From NCBI GenBank assembly GCA_004194705.1, contig SADC01000250.1, positions 102,235 through 166,234 of the forward strand: a DNA stretch of 64,000 nt, in the 5' to 3' direction. Both the position numbers and the translations under genes were made by a program. The stretch comes from Ditylenchus dipsaci (taxonomy: Eukaryota; Nematoda; Chromadorea; Rhabditida; Anguinidae). The notes beneath the pieces were generated by a model. That model had not been told where the DNA came from, did not search any database, and saw nothing but the letters and a program-made list of their open reading frames with translations. Of the stretch, positions 33,527 through 46,200 are shown one piece after another (within the stretch, counting starts at the first letter, position 1; every line of letters starts with the position of its first letter).

Positions 33527-34124
33527 TAACCGTACTCTCTCTAATACAGGGCGTCTAAATGTACTTTTTAGAAAGATTTGTACTTTTTCGGGAACCGAAA
33601 TCTTTTTATTTCTGAGGTTTTACGTCAAAATCGTTTTTTTCGGTGCTTAAAAATCAATAAGCACTGGATAAAATGGCAACCGGACATTTAGCATAATTTG
33701 TGCAATTCGTCCGCGGACATTTAGCATACTTCTTCGGTATGATTCGGTTGTTTTGCCCGAATCATACCGAAAAATTATGCTAAATGTCCGCGGACAAATT
33801 GCACAAATTATGCTAAATGTCCGGTTGCCGATAAAATGGCAGTTTTGACTAAAAATGACTAATTTGTACTTTTTTGGCCAACTATACTTTTTCGAAATTT
33901 TGAGTTCGCAGCCCTGTTCTAATAGCATTTTTGGCATTGTGTTTTTACGTAATTTTTGAAAACTTCTTTAATTCAATTAACACCCGTTTTGTAGCCCATC
34001 TCATAGCTAAAAAATAGGGTTGTAACTTGCCCGAGAGAAGTGTTCAAAAAGTCGGTTAAAAACACAATGACAAAAACACGATTTTTAATTAGCGTGGTGA
34101 TGCTATATTTGAGAGAATACGGTA
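33527..34124. mobile_element. TA-flanked pogo-like MITE with nested insertions
   Basis: The left end ACCGTACTCTCTCTAATA and right end GAGAGAATACGGTA belong to the CCGTATT family. Much of the interior (33548-33915) is a GTACTTTTTAGAAAGATTTG-type repeat also seen at 36110-36240 and 40789-41008, and that in turn is split by 33675-33829. Confidence 0.65.
33675..33829. mobile_element. 155-bp palindromic MITE, exact 8-bp TSD
   Basis: GATAAAAT at 33667-33674 and 33830-33837 is exact. The element begins GGCAACCGGACATTTAGCAT and ends ATGCTAAATGTCCGGTTGCC. The arms meet at TTCGGTTGTTTTGCCCGAA. Confidence 0.95.
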
Positions 34125-34234
34125 TATTTACTTTCCTAATTTGTGATAAAGGTTATAAAAGTTGGTAATTTCAGTGTAAAGTAAAACTCACTGTTAAAAA
34201 CATCTAAAGAGTAAAGAAGCTAACAGCACACATA

Positions 34235-37200
34235 TCATCTACAAGTGGGAAAAACAACAAGACTACCAGCGTCCAGATGAAGAGTTATAAGGTTTCGCCG
34301 CTCTCCCATGGCAGGAGGAGGTGGGGGAGGGGGAGGTGTGATAAACATCCGGGCTGGTGGGGCAGGAGGGGGAGGTATCTTGCTGCTTTCCACTGGAGTG
34401 GAGGGCGGTGTTGCCGGCACTGCTGCTTCCGTCCTGCTTGGCCCTTCTCCACTGCCTCCAAACTTGGACCGCAACCTTTCCTCCAAGGACACTCTTGGTT
34501 GGCTTATAGGCTTAGGTGCTGTTGGAGCAGCCTGCGGCACTACTGCTGGCCTGGCCGCCATTTTCTCTGGCTTCGCTCCGTATATCCTTCTCTTAAGTTC
34601 ATCCAGTGAAGGAGCTGCCGAATCTGCAATTACAGGAGGACTTCTCAGCACTTCCTCTCTGATTGGCTGTGCGAGAAGAGAGGCTGAGGTCAGCAACGGA
34701 ATAAAAGAAGGCTTTTTGACGGGACTGCTATTGGATTTAAACGCAGAGCCTGTAGGTCTAGGGGGAGCCACTAGTGGCTGGTGTGCCACTGGAGGAAACA
34801 TCGCCAATTTGACTTCTTCGCCTTTTGTACTCATCGATGGTCAACTTTTTGATGGCTTTGGTGTTGGGTTTGGTTGTTGATTCGGGTGTGGGTGGAGATT
34901 GCTCTTTAGTTTCTTCTGGACAAGGGGGAGGAGGTCTGGCTGGTGATAGAGTAGGATAGTCAGGTCCCAAAGAGAACTCAGAGATTTTCTCTTGTTGGTT
35001 GGATGGACTGGATTGATCTGGTTTTCCAGAATCGATCTGCTTCAAGGCAATCTTAGCAAGCTCAACCAATTGGGCGTGAATATCAATGCGGACTGCTGCA
35101 AAAGTGTTTATAAATTAACAAGTTAGATTGTGAAAAATCCACTAACCTGTCTTCTTTGGCACATTTGTTTTAGGTGATGCACTATTTCCAATTCCAGAGG
35201 CCATTTCAGTGAGAAGCTCAGCTGCTTCTACACTAGACAACAGCTGTTTGTCTTTGGAGGGGGAAGTTGATGGCTGTTGAACAGATGTACGAGTCTTTTT
35301 TCGAACTGGCGACTCTTCCTTCTCATTCTGCAAAGCGCACAATATTAAATTGTTGCGCAAATCGCAATTTTAAATTTTTTTGGGAGCCTCTACAAAAAGA
35401 GCCGCTAGAGTTTTCAAAAATGAACTTAGCGCTTTTTGCAGAGCTCAAAACTTTAGATATTTTGTTGATACTTTTTTATAAATGGACAAATATTTTTTCT
35501 GCCTTCTTCTGGTCCGAAACTTCCTTCTCTTTGGCTCCAAAGTGTTTTCTTTTTTTTTTGCTTTTGGTAAAAGAAGCAGAAAAAAGATTTATCAATATAG
35601 ATAAATTCATGAAAATTCCCTACATTACTGAGACTACTCCTCCCAGTGCTAGTCCTTTTGTTTAGTTTGTTGGTAGTAGTAGGAGTAACTGCTAGCTCTC
35701 TTGTTTGCTTATCTTTTCGACCTGAAAATACAGGTGATTAGTGCCAATTTTGTATTGGAACATTTAGACCTACCAATCTCTTCGTCTTTTGACTTCTTTG
35801 CTGAAACAAGTGCGCTAGCGGAGGTGACTAATACCTTCTTTTGGCTAGAAGCACTCTTGGAAGCACTATTGGATGACTTATTCTTCAGAATTTCGGCCAA
35901 TGACTTTGGCTTGAATTTCTTGGAGGAGGTGTCAGGCTTGATGTCATGAGATTTTTCCTTCTTTTCTTGTTTTTGTTTCTCTCTCTGCTCTTGGCGTTCA
36001 ATAGCTGCCAGGGTCTCTTGAAGTTTGCGTTCTTCACGACTCTAAATAATTCTTAAGTAAAATTTACTAAATTCAATCATGAAAGTTCAATTAATTTTGT
36101 GTCTGTCTGTCCTTTATAAAAAGATTTATGTGGATCCGAAATCTTTTTTATTTTTCAAATTTTACGTCAAAATCTTTTTTTTCGCTTAAAAATGGCAATA
36201 AGCATTGAATAAAATGACCTTTTTCTTTTAAGAATGGTCAACATATCTTTTTTACCCAAATTTCCTTTTTTAATTTCGACAAACGAACTCTGCATTGAAT
36301 ATAAATGTAAAAAGCTAAAACGGTGCTGTGCTTAACTCAAATTATACTTAATTCCGATGGCCAGGACCCTAAAAAATTAATATTTTTGTGTTTCTTCCAA
36401 TAAGTATATCAACCAACCAACTGAAAAATATGCTCTATTTTTATAATTTACCCACCAATTTTCCTTTGTCTTCCAAAGAAGTAGTATCTTTTTTAACTTC
36501 TTCGTCTACATTATGCAAAGAGTTGGTCTTCGCTCTGGAGCTTCTTGTGGTAGCAGCAGGTGAAGCAGCCATCTCCACCTTTTCAGGACTCTCACTTTTG
36601 ATCTTTTCCTCCGGCTTTGGTTCGGGTTTGACATCAACAGCCGGCGTTAATGCTGCTTGTAGTCTATTGCTACTCCTGACTGCTGCATTAGTGGAGCTGT
36701 TAGTGCTGGTTTGAGATGCTGTTCTCTTTCGTCTATTACTACCTCCATCCTCCGAAGCAGCACTAGCTTGCAAAGTTGCCAGTCTCTCATGCTTCTTCAA
36801 CTCCACAGGCTCAGCACTGCTGCCAATAGACGAGTTGAGAGAGGCTGAACTGTTGGTTTGGGTGATAGTTGTTGCTGGAGGAACTACTCGTCCAGACCTT
36901 CTAGGTGTAGATGAGTTGGATCTTGCCTCTTGAGAAGCTTGTGACTCTCCTTTTGCTGACTGCCCACTCTTGGATGCTTTCAATAAACCCTTCTTTTTCT
37001 TGAAATTGAAGCCTTTGAGTTTGTGCTTCTTGGCCCCTGCAGCCTTTTTGCTCAAAAACTTCCTCTTTTTGGCTGCCACTTCTTTCTTTGGACTAGGTGC
37101 TTTGGTGGTTGAACTGGTAGCTCCCTCCACTGAACTACCAGAGGAAAGCCGGCCAAGACCGCCAGATCTCTTCGCCGCAGGTGAAGTGGGTGAAAAAGAG

Positions 37201-40200
37201 GGCTGTCGAGGAGAACTTGACATTTTGTTGAGTTGTAGAGGGGATTTAGGTGCGCTGACTAGAGAACGGTTGAACTTACGCACTTGACAATCCTCTTCTT
37301 GATCACTCTAAAACATAATGCATTTTATAAACTAAAGAAATTTTTGAATGCTCAAGCAAACTAGTGCCTAACTAATCTTTTTCAACTTTTTTAAACAGTG
37401 AACCAAATTATTAATTTACCACATTTTGTGAGACCTCAATTTTGAAACTCTATTTTCAGTGAATTAATTTTAGTGTGAAGCTGTAAATGTGTTTTTTAGT
37501 TCCCAAGATCCTTTTTCAGATTCGGTTAAGTACTCAAAATCTCGAGGTGGCCGTTATTTTTTTTTCAATTTTTAGAGTGTTGAGAAAGAGAAGCCCTTGG
37601 TTTTTAGTGGAGAAAATAAGCTAACTAAAATTTAATTTTAAAGATTGGAAAGACTCACAAGTAGGTCAGCCACACTACAAGCACAGTTCACTGGAACAAG
37701 TGATGTTTTGTAATCATAGTCGAATGGTATAGTCACCTGCAACATACAATAATCATAAAAATGGATTATGAATCTTGTAGCAGATATTAGGTTGTCCCAA
37801 AGGTTCGCGAAATTCCGCCTTATTCCTCGCGTTTTCTTTTAAAATTTGTTATTGACTTTGTATTTTTTATTTCTGTTTATCAAGAATCAAGAATATTCAG
37901 AATGTAGTGTATTAACTTTGTTAACTTATCTGCAATACCGTTTAAAATACCGTTCTTTTTTTAGACAGAAAATGATAGGCAAAATTCTGCGGACTTATGG
38001 GACAACCTGATATTATCACACAAAAACACACTTCTGCGGAAAAGTCAATATTCTCGGTGGCGACCAGCACCACATGAAGCTTCCCGTCTTCAATAGCATG
38101 CTTGAACTCAGTGTTGGGCTTGCAGGAGCGCCTAGCAAATCTAGCTGCCGAACCCATTTTACTAGCGTCAATGAATAATCTGTTGGCTGGGATCTGGTCA
38201 CCATTGGTAAATCCACTAAAATTAATGATTAGTGCTGTCGGTAAACTCCTAGAATACCTGTAATTCAATGTGAAACTGTGTTTGTTAGGCAATTTGTCTT
38301 TGTTACCCACTTCACTAGCGAGGGAGAAGCAGCCACTGTATTCAATGACTGGGTGACCTGTCTCTACCTCTAAAGTTGCCACTAGACCTTCCACGTTTGA
38401 GGCTACGAACATTTGTCGGGCAAAAGTGTTGGTTCGAAGAGGTGCTAGCAGGTTTGGCTCTCCCTGCAATTTATCACAGTTAATTAGAATCAACTAAAAA
38501 TCTACTAAACTTTTTTGCTTATTATTTATTTGCATACCTTATCATTATTTTGCTGCACAAACGCTCTGACCCCTCTCGAGTACTGGTTCTCAGTGATCTC
38601 AACAAATTTTTTGCATGAATTGGGTCCAGATGAGCTGACCACAACGGACTGTTTCTTGGGTGGGCCGCCTGCAGAACCACCTTTTGGAGTAGTAACTTGA
38701 CTTTTGGTGGCTTTGACTGGTGCTTTTCTAACAGTGGCTGCTTTTTTGCCCCTCTTTGACTTCAGTTGGTCAGCTATGCGCTTTTGCTGGGCTAGTTTCT
38801 TTTCTTGAATAGCTATAGCTTGCTCTTTAGTGTTTTTAAGTGCCCTAGGGTTGCAGAGCTCGCAAAAGTAGCAGTCTGGAACGTTCTTTGGAGTAATGCC
38901 CAAGCAAACACCGTGTTGCCAAACGCTGAAATTACAATTATTCGGTACTTAATTAGTACTTCATATTTAAGGATTGTATTTACTGCTATGGCTGGCCAAT
39001 CATAGCTGATTTGCGAAAAAGGTTAAGAAATGGTAAAAAATTGTTTTTTTGGAAAATGATTTACTGAATCTACGTCTGTCACGTTTCTGACTAGAAAGTT
39101 TGTTCGAAGCATAAGCATTACAGTTAATGTTTTTTATTAGTTTCATATACTATTCAACGCAGAATTGTCTGCAGATATGCCCTTTTGGAAATTGCAACAC
39201 CATATTTTCTTACCCCCAGTGAGCTGCGAGCCATAAAAATGGAAAAAAAATATTTTTAGTAGAAAAGCTACTAATTTCTTGAAAAATTAAATTCTGCAGG
39301 GTACCTTATCTGCCTAGAGTGTACCTTAACTGCTTAGAAGCTTCGTTAACGGCCTAAGCGCTATTTTATTCACCTGGAGAATACATCAAGTACTGGATCG
39401 CACCCCAACTGTTTGTACCCTTATCACCTAAAAGGGTACCCAAACTGCCTGGAGGTTAGCCTAACCGCTTTGAGGGTACCTGTGCCGCTAGGAGAGTACC
39501 CTAATCAACTATATTGGGCCTCGAATACTGGAAAGGCACACTAACCACTCGGTGAGTTCGACCATTCGCTTGGAGAATCTCAATTAGCAGGAAAGTGCCA
39601 TAATTACGAAATATGTGTATATGAGTTTTAACTTGCAGGCTTAGGATGTTTAATGTTTATGATCATTCAAACACAGTAGACTATCTCTATGACCTTTAAT
39701 TCACACGACGATACGAAGAATTGACCAAATATTTTCGAAAATACGGAATTTTTGGTTGGACTGAAGCTATTTGAGAGATTCAACTACGTAATATTTTCAT
39801 GTATTATATCATAGACCTACTTGCAGCGGTCGCATTCAATCATGAATTCATCATTGTGGGACATGCCACAGAAGCATCTAGTGACGTAGTCTTCACCCTC
39901 CCACTCGTCCTCTTTTTTTGCTGAAGCATTGGTCTTGGATGTGGTGGACCTGCCTCCCCCTGCAGCACTTGCTTTCTTTGCTCCTTTCTTGGGTTGTTGT
40001 TTTGCAGGGGGTGGCGCACTCTCTTGGGGAGATTGTTCGGGGAAGGAGTCAAATGAGGTGTGTTGAACCGCACCTTTAAATAAATTTATTTATTTGAAAA
40101 TATTTTTTTCCTAGCACATACCCATGGATGGGTCACTGCCTCCAAATGGAGCGACGGCCATAAATTGTGGTTGGTGTTGCTGCTGCTGTATTTGGGGTGT

Positions 40201-43200
40201 ATTGGCGGAGTAATTCTGTAAATGGCTTTGATCATCCATCGCATTACTGTAAAATTGGTTGGGCTGTTGGTAGGTCTTGTATGGAGAAGAATCTTCAGCT
40301 ATCAAGTGATGAGGAGGCATCTGGGGGTGTTCCATTGAGTGAAACTGTTGCTGCTGTTGCTGATGCTTTGGTGATCGGGTTATATACATGGGAGGTGAAG
40401 TTACTGAAGACAATTGATGATAAACTTTAAACAGCAATGGATAGCAATGGAAGCTTACTTATCTTTTCTTCAGTATTATGAAAGGGTGTATAAATTATTT
40501 TAATGATTTTTTGAGAATTAAGTTTCCATTCATTTAAAATCTGGTTAAAATATAAAAATTAGTAACCGGATTAGGGGGGATTCATTTCACTTATTACGTT
40601 TCACTGCAAAAACAGGTCTCCCATCTGTCCTTCATTGAGAAAGTGAAATCTTTATAACTTTGAAAATTTTAAGTCATAATCTTGACGCTACTCGTTTTTT
40701 CAGATTTTTTTAAAGGTGATTACACTATCAGGTAGCCCTGCAATTCTAGCTTCTAACAAGGTTTTATTTCTTGCAACATCTGTTTAAACAAGGATGGGAA
40801 TCGTACTTTTTAAAAAGATTTGTACTTTTTTCGGGACACCAAATCTTTTTTATTTTTGAAGTTTTACGTCAAAATCTTTTTTTTTTCCGCTTCAAAAGGG
40901 CAATAAGCACTGGATAAAATGGCACTTTTTGACAAAAAAAAATGACCAAATTGTGGTTTTTTGGCCAAATGTACTTTTTCCCAAAAATTTTCTTTCCCAT
41001 CCCTGATTTAAAATACCGTATTCTCTCTAATAGAACCACACTCTCTAATAGAACCACACCCCTTAAGACTCTCAAGCTGCGTCAACGGCGGTCTAACTTC
41101 AATGGATTGTCGAAGCCTGGGAAAATCTCTCGAAGGAGCTCATAATTGAGTCATTCGAAACGTGCGGAGTTTTCAATGCCACCGATGGATGTGAGGACAA
41201 CGCCATCCACTGCTTCAAAAAAGTTAGACCGGTTCCGAGTGGTGGAGGCAAGGTGAAGCACGCGCGTGATGAGAAGAAGTTGGCTGAGCTGATACAAGAG
41301 ATCGATCTCGAAGAATCGCAAGAAAATGTGTTTAATAATAAAGATATTTCTAGAGTGTTGATGAGTTTGGGGACCTGTTCTGGTTTGGGGTAGGGGGGCG
41401 CCCATTTTTACTAAATATTTATTTTTAGGTTGATCAAGTCGATTATGGTGACCAGGCTGACAATAATCACCTTGATCAACGAAATTACTTATTAAACTAT
41501 TTATGTAGATTATCGATATAACCATGACTGCCATAATCAACAAAAATCAATAACAAGTATAGTATAAATGAGCGTCCCTCCTAAACCAGAACAAGTCCGA
41601 ATTTTGTTGTAAAAAAAGGATTTATGCGCGTATGCTGCAATGTTTGAATATCTTCAAAAGGTTGAAAAATAGAACCACACTCTCTAATAGAACCACACCC
41701 CCCAAGGGGGGTTGAAAAATAGAACCACATGTGGTTCTATTAGAGAGAATACGGTATAGCACAAAAAAAGACAGTATGAATCAAATCAGAACAACGGTTT
41801 GATTCATACTTACCCCTTTTTGTTTTACATGTTTTATAGATGTTGCAACCAGGGATGAGCTTTTGTAACTATTTGCGGGAAATAGTTAAAAATTTTCGCA
41901 TTTGAAAAATAGTTACAGCCTGTAACTATTTTGACCTTTGTAACTATTCTTGTAACTATTTCTCGCCATGAAAGTAATAATTAATGAATTCCAGTCAGAT
42001 GGGCTTAATTGCTCAAAAACTTAGTTTAGGGTGGTTTAAAGTGGAATAACGTGCAATTCTGAGCGATTGAGCCCATCTGACTGAAATTCTGATCCACTCA
42101 GTCGATTTTTCGCAACAAGTTTACCCCCCCCCCGTTTTAGTAAACGTCAAAAACAATTATTTTTGGCTTTTGGCCATTCTCTAGTGGGTCCTAAGCCATC
42201 TGGTTTTTGCTGACCCTGAAATTTTTACAAAATTGACCAAATTTAATTTTAAAAAATATTAATTGCTGATTTCGTGCCGAGAAACCACAGCGAAGACAAA
42301 AATAGTTACACGCTGTAACTATTTTTTTTTAATTATTACTTTCGTGGCGAGAAATAGTTACAAGAATAGTTACAACGGTCAAAATAGTTACAGACTGTAA
42401 CTATTTTTCAAATGCAAAAATTTGTAACTATTTCCTGCAAATAGTTGCAAAAGCTCATCCCTGGTTGCAACAAATGATACATCGTTAGAAACTAGAATCG
42501 CAGGGCTACCTGATAGTGTTATCACTTTTACAAAAAGGCCGAGAAATTTCAATAAAATCAGGCAAAATTAAAAATTTACGCCAAAAAAGTCAATTTGTGC
42601 AAGAAAAAAGCATTGTTTTTTCTCAAAGTGCTAAAAATGTCAATGATCTTTATTTTTAAAGTTCGAGATGTAAGTCTTGTATAAAAACCAAAATATTTAC
42701 CTGGAATCGAATGCATAGGTCGTTGGGTGCTAGAAGTGAAGGTGGGGTGCTGGGCACTAAGTTGAGCCACCTCTGCCAAGTCCTAAATACTTTTTCTAAA
42801 TAAAAAAAAGTTAAAGCCAGGGTATTCACCTCTAATCTTTGGTGGTACTGGTGTTCCAATCCAGGTTGTTGGTTAACAATACCAGGCTGATTAGATGGAT
42901 GGTGTTGTTGTTGCTGCTGTTGCACAAAGTTGTTATTGGCTGGCTGCTGTTGGTGGTGCATCTCATTGACGTTAGGTATAGTCATTGTTCCATTGGGATT
43001 GTCTTGCGCATAGCTTCCTGCATACTGATTTACCACTCGTTGAGTGGGTTCAGTAGGTTGTTGTTGCGGCTGCTGGTAATTGTTGTAGTCCTGCACTCTA
43101 GTTTGGCTGTAACCCGGTATTGGAGAACTTCCTTGGATTCCTGTTTGAATTGTATTGCTGCTAAGCAACTGTTGTTGTTGCTGTTGAAGACGTTGACGTT

Positions 43201-46200
43201 TAGTCTCTGCTGGACTAAGAGGTCCACGAGGACTTCCTGCTGAGTCCGATCTGTTTCCACTAGCTTCGGAATTTCTTTGACCACGCTGCAAAATTTAAAA
43301 ATTTTACATAATTATTTTTTATAATCATTTTATTACCGGTCTTCCTCTAGGTCTCTGGGCCTGTTTGAGTGCAGCAAATGATTGCTGGTCGGACAGACTG
43401 TAGGACTGAAATTGAAAATTTCTACGAGTGAAAACATTTCAGCTATAATCAACTTTTAAAGGGGCATGGTCACCTGTTTTTAAATTTGTCACGCCAATTC
43501 AAAAAAATTTCCGAATCATTGAACTTCTGTACAGATTTTTCAGCTTGGTTTCTAACAAAACAAGGCCTAGAATTTAATTTGGGTTAATTGCACTTTAGTA
43601 GTCTAATGGAATTTTACTAGTCCAATGGGAGTTTACTAGTCCAAAAATATTTCAGTAGTCCAAAAATATTTCAGTAGTCCGAAAATATTTTGGGAGTCCG
43701 AAAATATTTTGGGAGTCCAAAAATATTTTTGGACTAGTTTTAAAGCAAAAAAAATATTTTTGAAGGCTGGAAAACAACTTTTCAATGGATTAGGGGCTGT
43801 ATTGGGATGGAAAGGGTCAAAAAGGGGGCCACTTTTCTGCCGGCTATTTTGTGTGTTTTACCATAGTTTTCAACTGCGCCGTGACAAAAAGAGACTCTAT
43901 TTTTAGATCAAGAGTACTTCTCGGAATCATGTCTAAGGTAAGTGAGTGCGCGCATCTCGGACCCTTAAATTTCCATAGGACTACTAAAGTGCAATAGTAC
44001 CTTTAATTTCAGGTGTAGTTCTGTTAGAAACTGAGTTGAAAAACCCGTGTAGAAGTTCATTGATTCGGGAAAATTTTTTGAATTGGCGGTGACAAAATTT
44101 GTGACAGGTAACCATGCCCCTTTAACCACAAATATTTTACAAGTCTTTCATAAATTTACCTGTTTTCCTATTTTTATTACGTTGATTTTGGTTAAATTAA
44201 TTAATTGCTTGTCAACTTTCGAAATTCGTTTTTCTTGGATATTTTCTAATGAAATTTGTACTTTTTACGCTGCATTTATCTCGGAATCTAAATTTTCATA
44301 AGAGGTATCAACTGACTCAATAACTAGACTCTCAGCATACTTTTATACACACCCTTTAGGTACAATTCTGGTATACCCCCAGCACTCGATTCTAGTATAC
44401 CCAACACTTTACCCCACAATTGAAAGCTGAGGATGTTAGCTACACGATGGTGTAAAAATTTCTTGGTTTAGTTCACAAAAATGTATACCCTTTAATAAAA
44501 ATTGAATTGAATCTTTTCGAGTGAAAATTGAACACTCAAAAATGATTCAATTCTATTTTAATTAAAAGATGTGCATTTTTGTGAACTAAACTAAGAAATT
44601 GTTACACCATCGTGTAGCTAACATCCTCAGCTTTTAATTGTGAGGTAAAGTGTTGGGGGTATACCCGAATTGAGTGCTGGGGGTATACCCGAATTGAGTG
44701 CTGGGGGTGTACCAGAATTTAGCCCACCCTTTATACACACCTGCCTGCCTTCGGCAGGCACTGGCATTGTTGAGGCGAAAGTGCTTTTTTATTCAACAAA
44801 AAAATGAAAAAAATGATTTTTTGGTCAAAAAATGTAGATTTTGAACACTTTTCAAAAAAAATTTTTTTTGCTCCAGATGTCTTTCCGCCACCGGAAAACA
44901 TGTTTTTCACACTAATTACGACCTGGACTGATAGCAAATTTGGGGGTACGGGGTTAATACTCCTACCCTCTACCCTTTACCCCCTTCATTAACCCGTAGC
45001 GAATAATGGTAGCGAATAGTTGGGTGGTAGCGAATAGTCTCTACCCCCTATTACCCTTTACCCCCTAACCCCTGATTTTGGTAGCGAATACCACGGGGTA
45101 GAGGGTAAAGGGTAGGGTATTACCCCCGTACCCCAAATTCGCTATCAGTCCTGAAACGTTCGAATATGTGGTCAAACCCCAGTTTTGGGAACATGTGGTA
45201 TACCATACTTTAGCCCAAAATTATAATCTAAAAGCCAAAAATCTCACACCCTTGAAATTCATTGGGAAAGAAGCTTCAGTAATAGGTTTGTTACAAAAAA
45301 AAGACGATTTTGTTTTCGCGCCTAAAACTTTGTGACCGATCCGTGTTAGAATTTTTTGTAAAGTTAGTGATCAATTCGCGATGAGATCCAATTCTCATAA
45401 CATCATGCATAAACTCCTGAAATTTTCTTCGTGTGTCGTTCATTGTTCACGATAAATGGTCAATGAAATCATTAATTTATAATTTTTAGAATGTCGAAAA
45501 TGCTCAGTGGTATTATTGAATCGCCGATGGTGCTCAAGGCAAAGTGTGGTTCAGAGATCAAGAAGTTACAGCTCTATCAGGGACAAAATTGGGATTTCGA
45601 TGAACTTGCCAAGAAATTGCAGCGTGTGTTCCAAATTAGCTCTCATCAGCTTGTGGCTTTGAAGTATCGTGATACGGGTTTGTGATGCTCTCTGTAGATC
45701 GACTCTTTTGTGTATGCATTTTTTAGATGGGGATTGGGTAACCGTGGCCGATGACGAGGATCTCGGTATTGCCATGCGAAATGAGCCTTCGCTCTTCATT
45801 GATGTGCTTATTGACGTGGATGCTGAGCCGCTTTCTCCTGTTGTGTCGAACACGAAGATTTCGTCGAAAGATGCAGAGAAGCAAGAGGTTAATATTTTCT
45901 CTATTTCCTTCAATAATCGCCTCTTTTTAGCCTGTTACTTCTGCTGAGCAGCATCCGCAGTCGTTCTCTCCGCTGGCCAGTTACCGTCAAAGCGTGTCGT
46001 CTACGTTCGAGCCAAAGCAAGTGCCGCAGGAGCCGCAGCAATTGCATTACAATGGTGCCTCTTCTATCCAGCAGCAGTATGCGCCTCCGTTGGTCTCCTA
46101 TCCGGCTCAGCAGCTGCAGCAATCGTATCAGCCTCCTCAAGCTCCGCCATCTACGCCTAGTGGTTATCAGCAGCCGCCGCCGCAGCAGAATCAGCAGTCG

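Noticed and set aside
34308..34880. Plus-strand frame of 190 residues, Gly/Ala/Leu-rich
   Set aside because: It is the antisense shadow of the proline/serine-rich last exon of the KMT2E-like gene.
35510..35580. Possible small exon (RKHFGAKEKEVSDQKKAEK) in the KMT2E-like gene
   Set aside because: No acceptor gives this frame in phase, and exon 35721-35624 already joins exon 35327-35147 in phase 0. It could still be an alternative exon.
36970..37287. Plus-strand frame opposite the KMT2E-like tail
   Set aside because: Antisense shadow of a lysine- and serine-rich exon; no splice context of its own.
42839..43243. Plus-strand Leu-rich frame
   Set aside because: Antisense of the Gln-rich exon; CAG/CAA runs read as leucine on the other strand.
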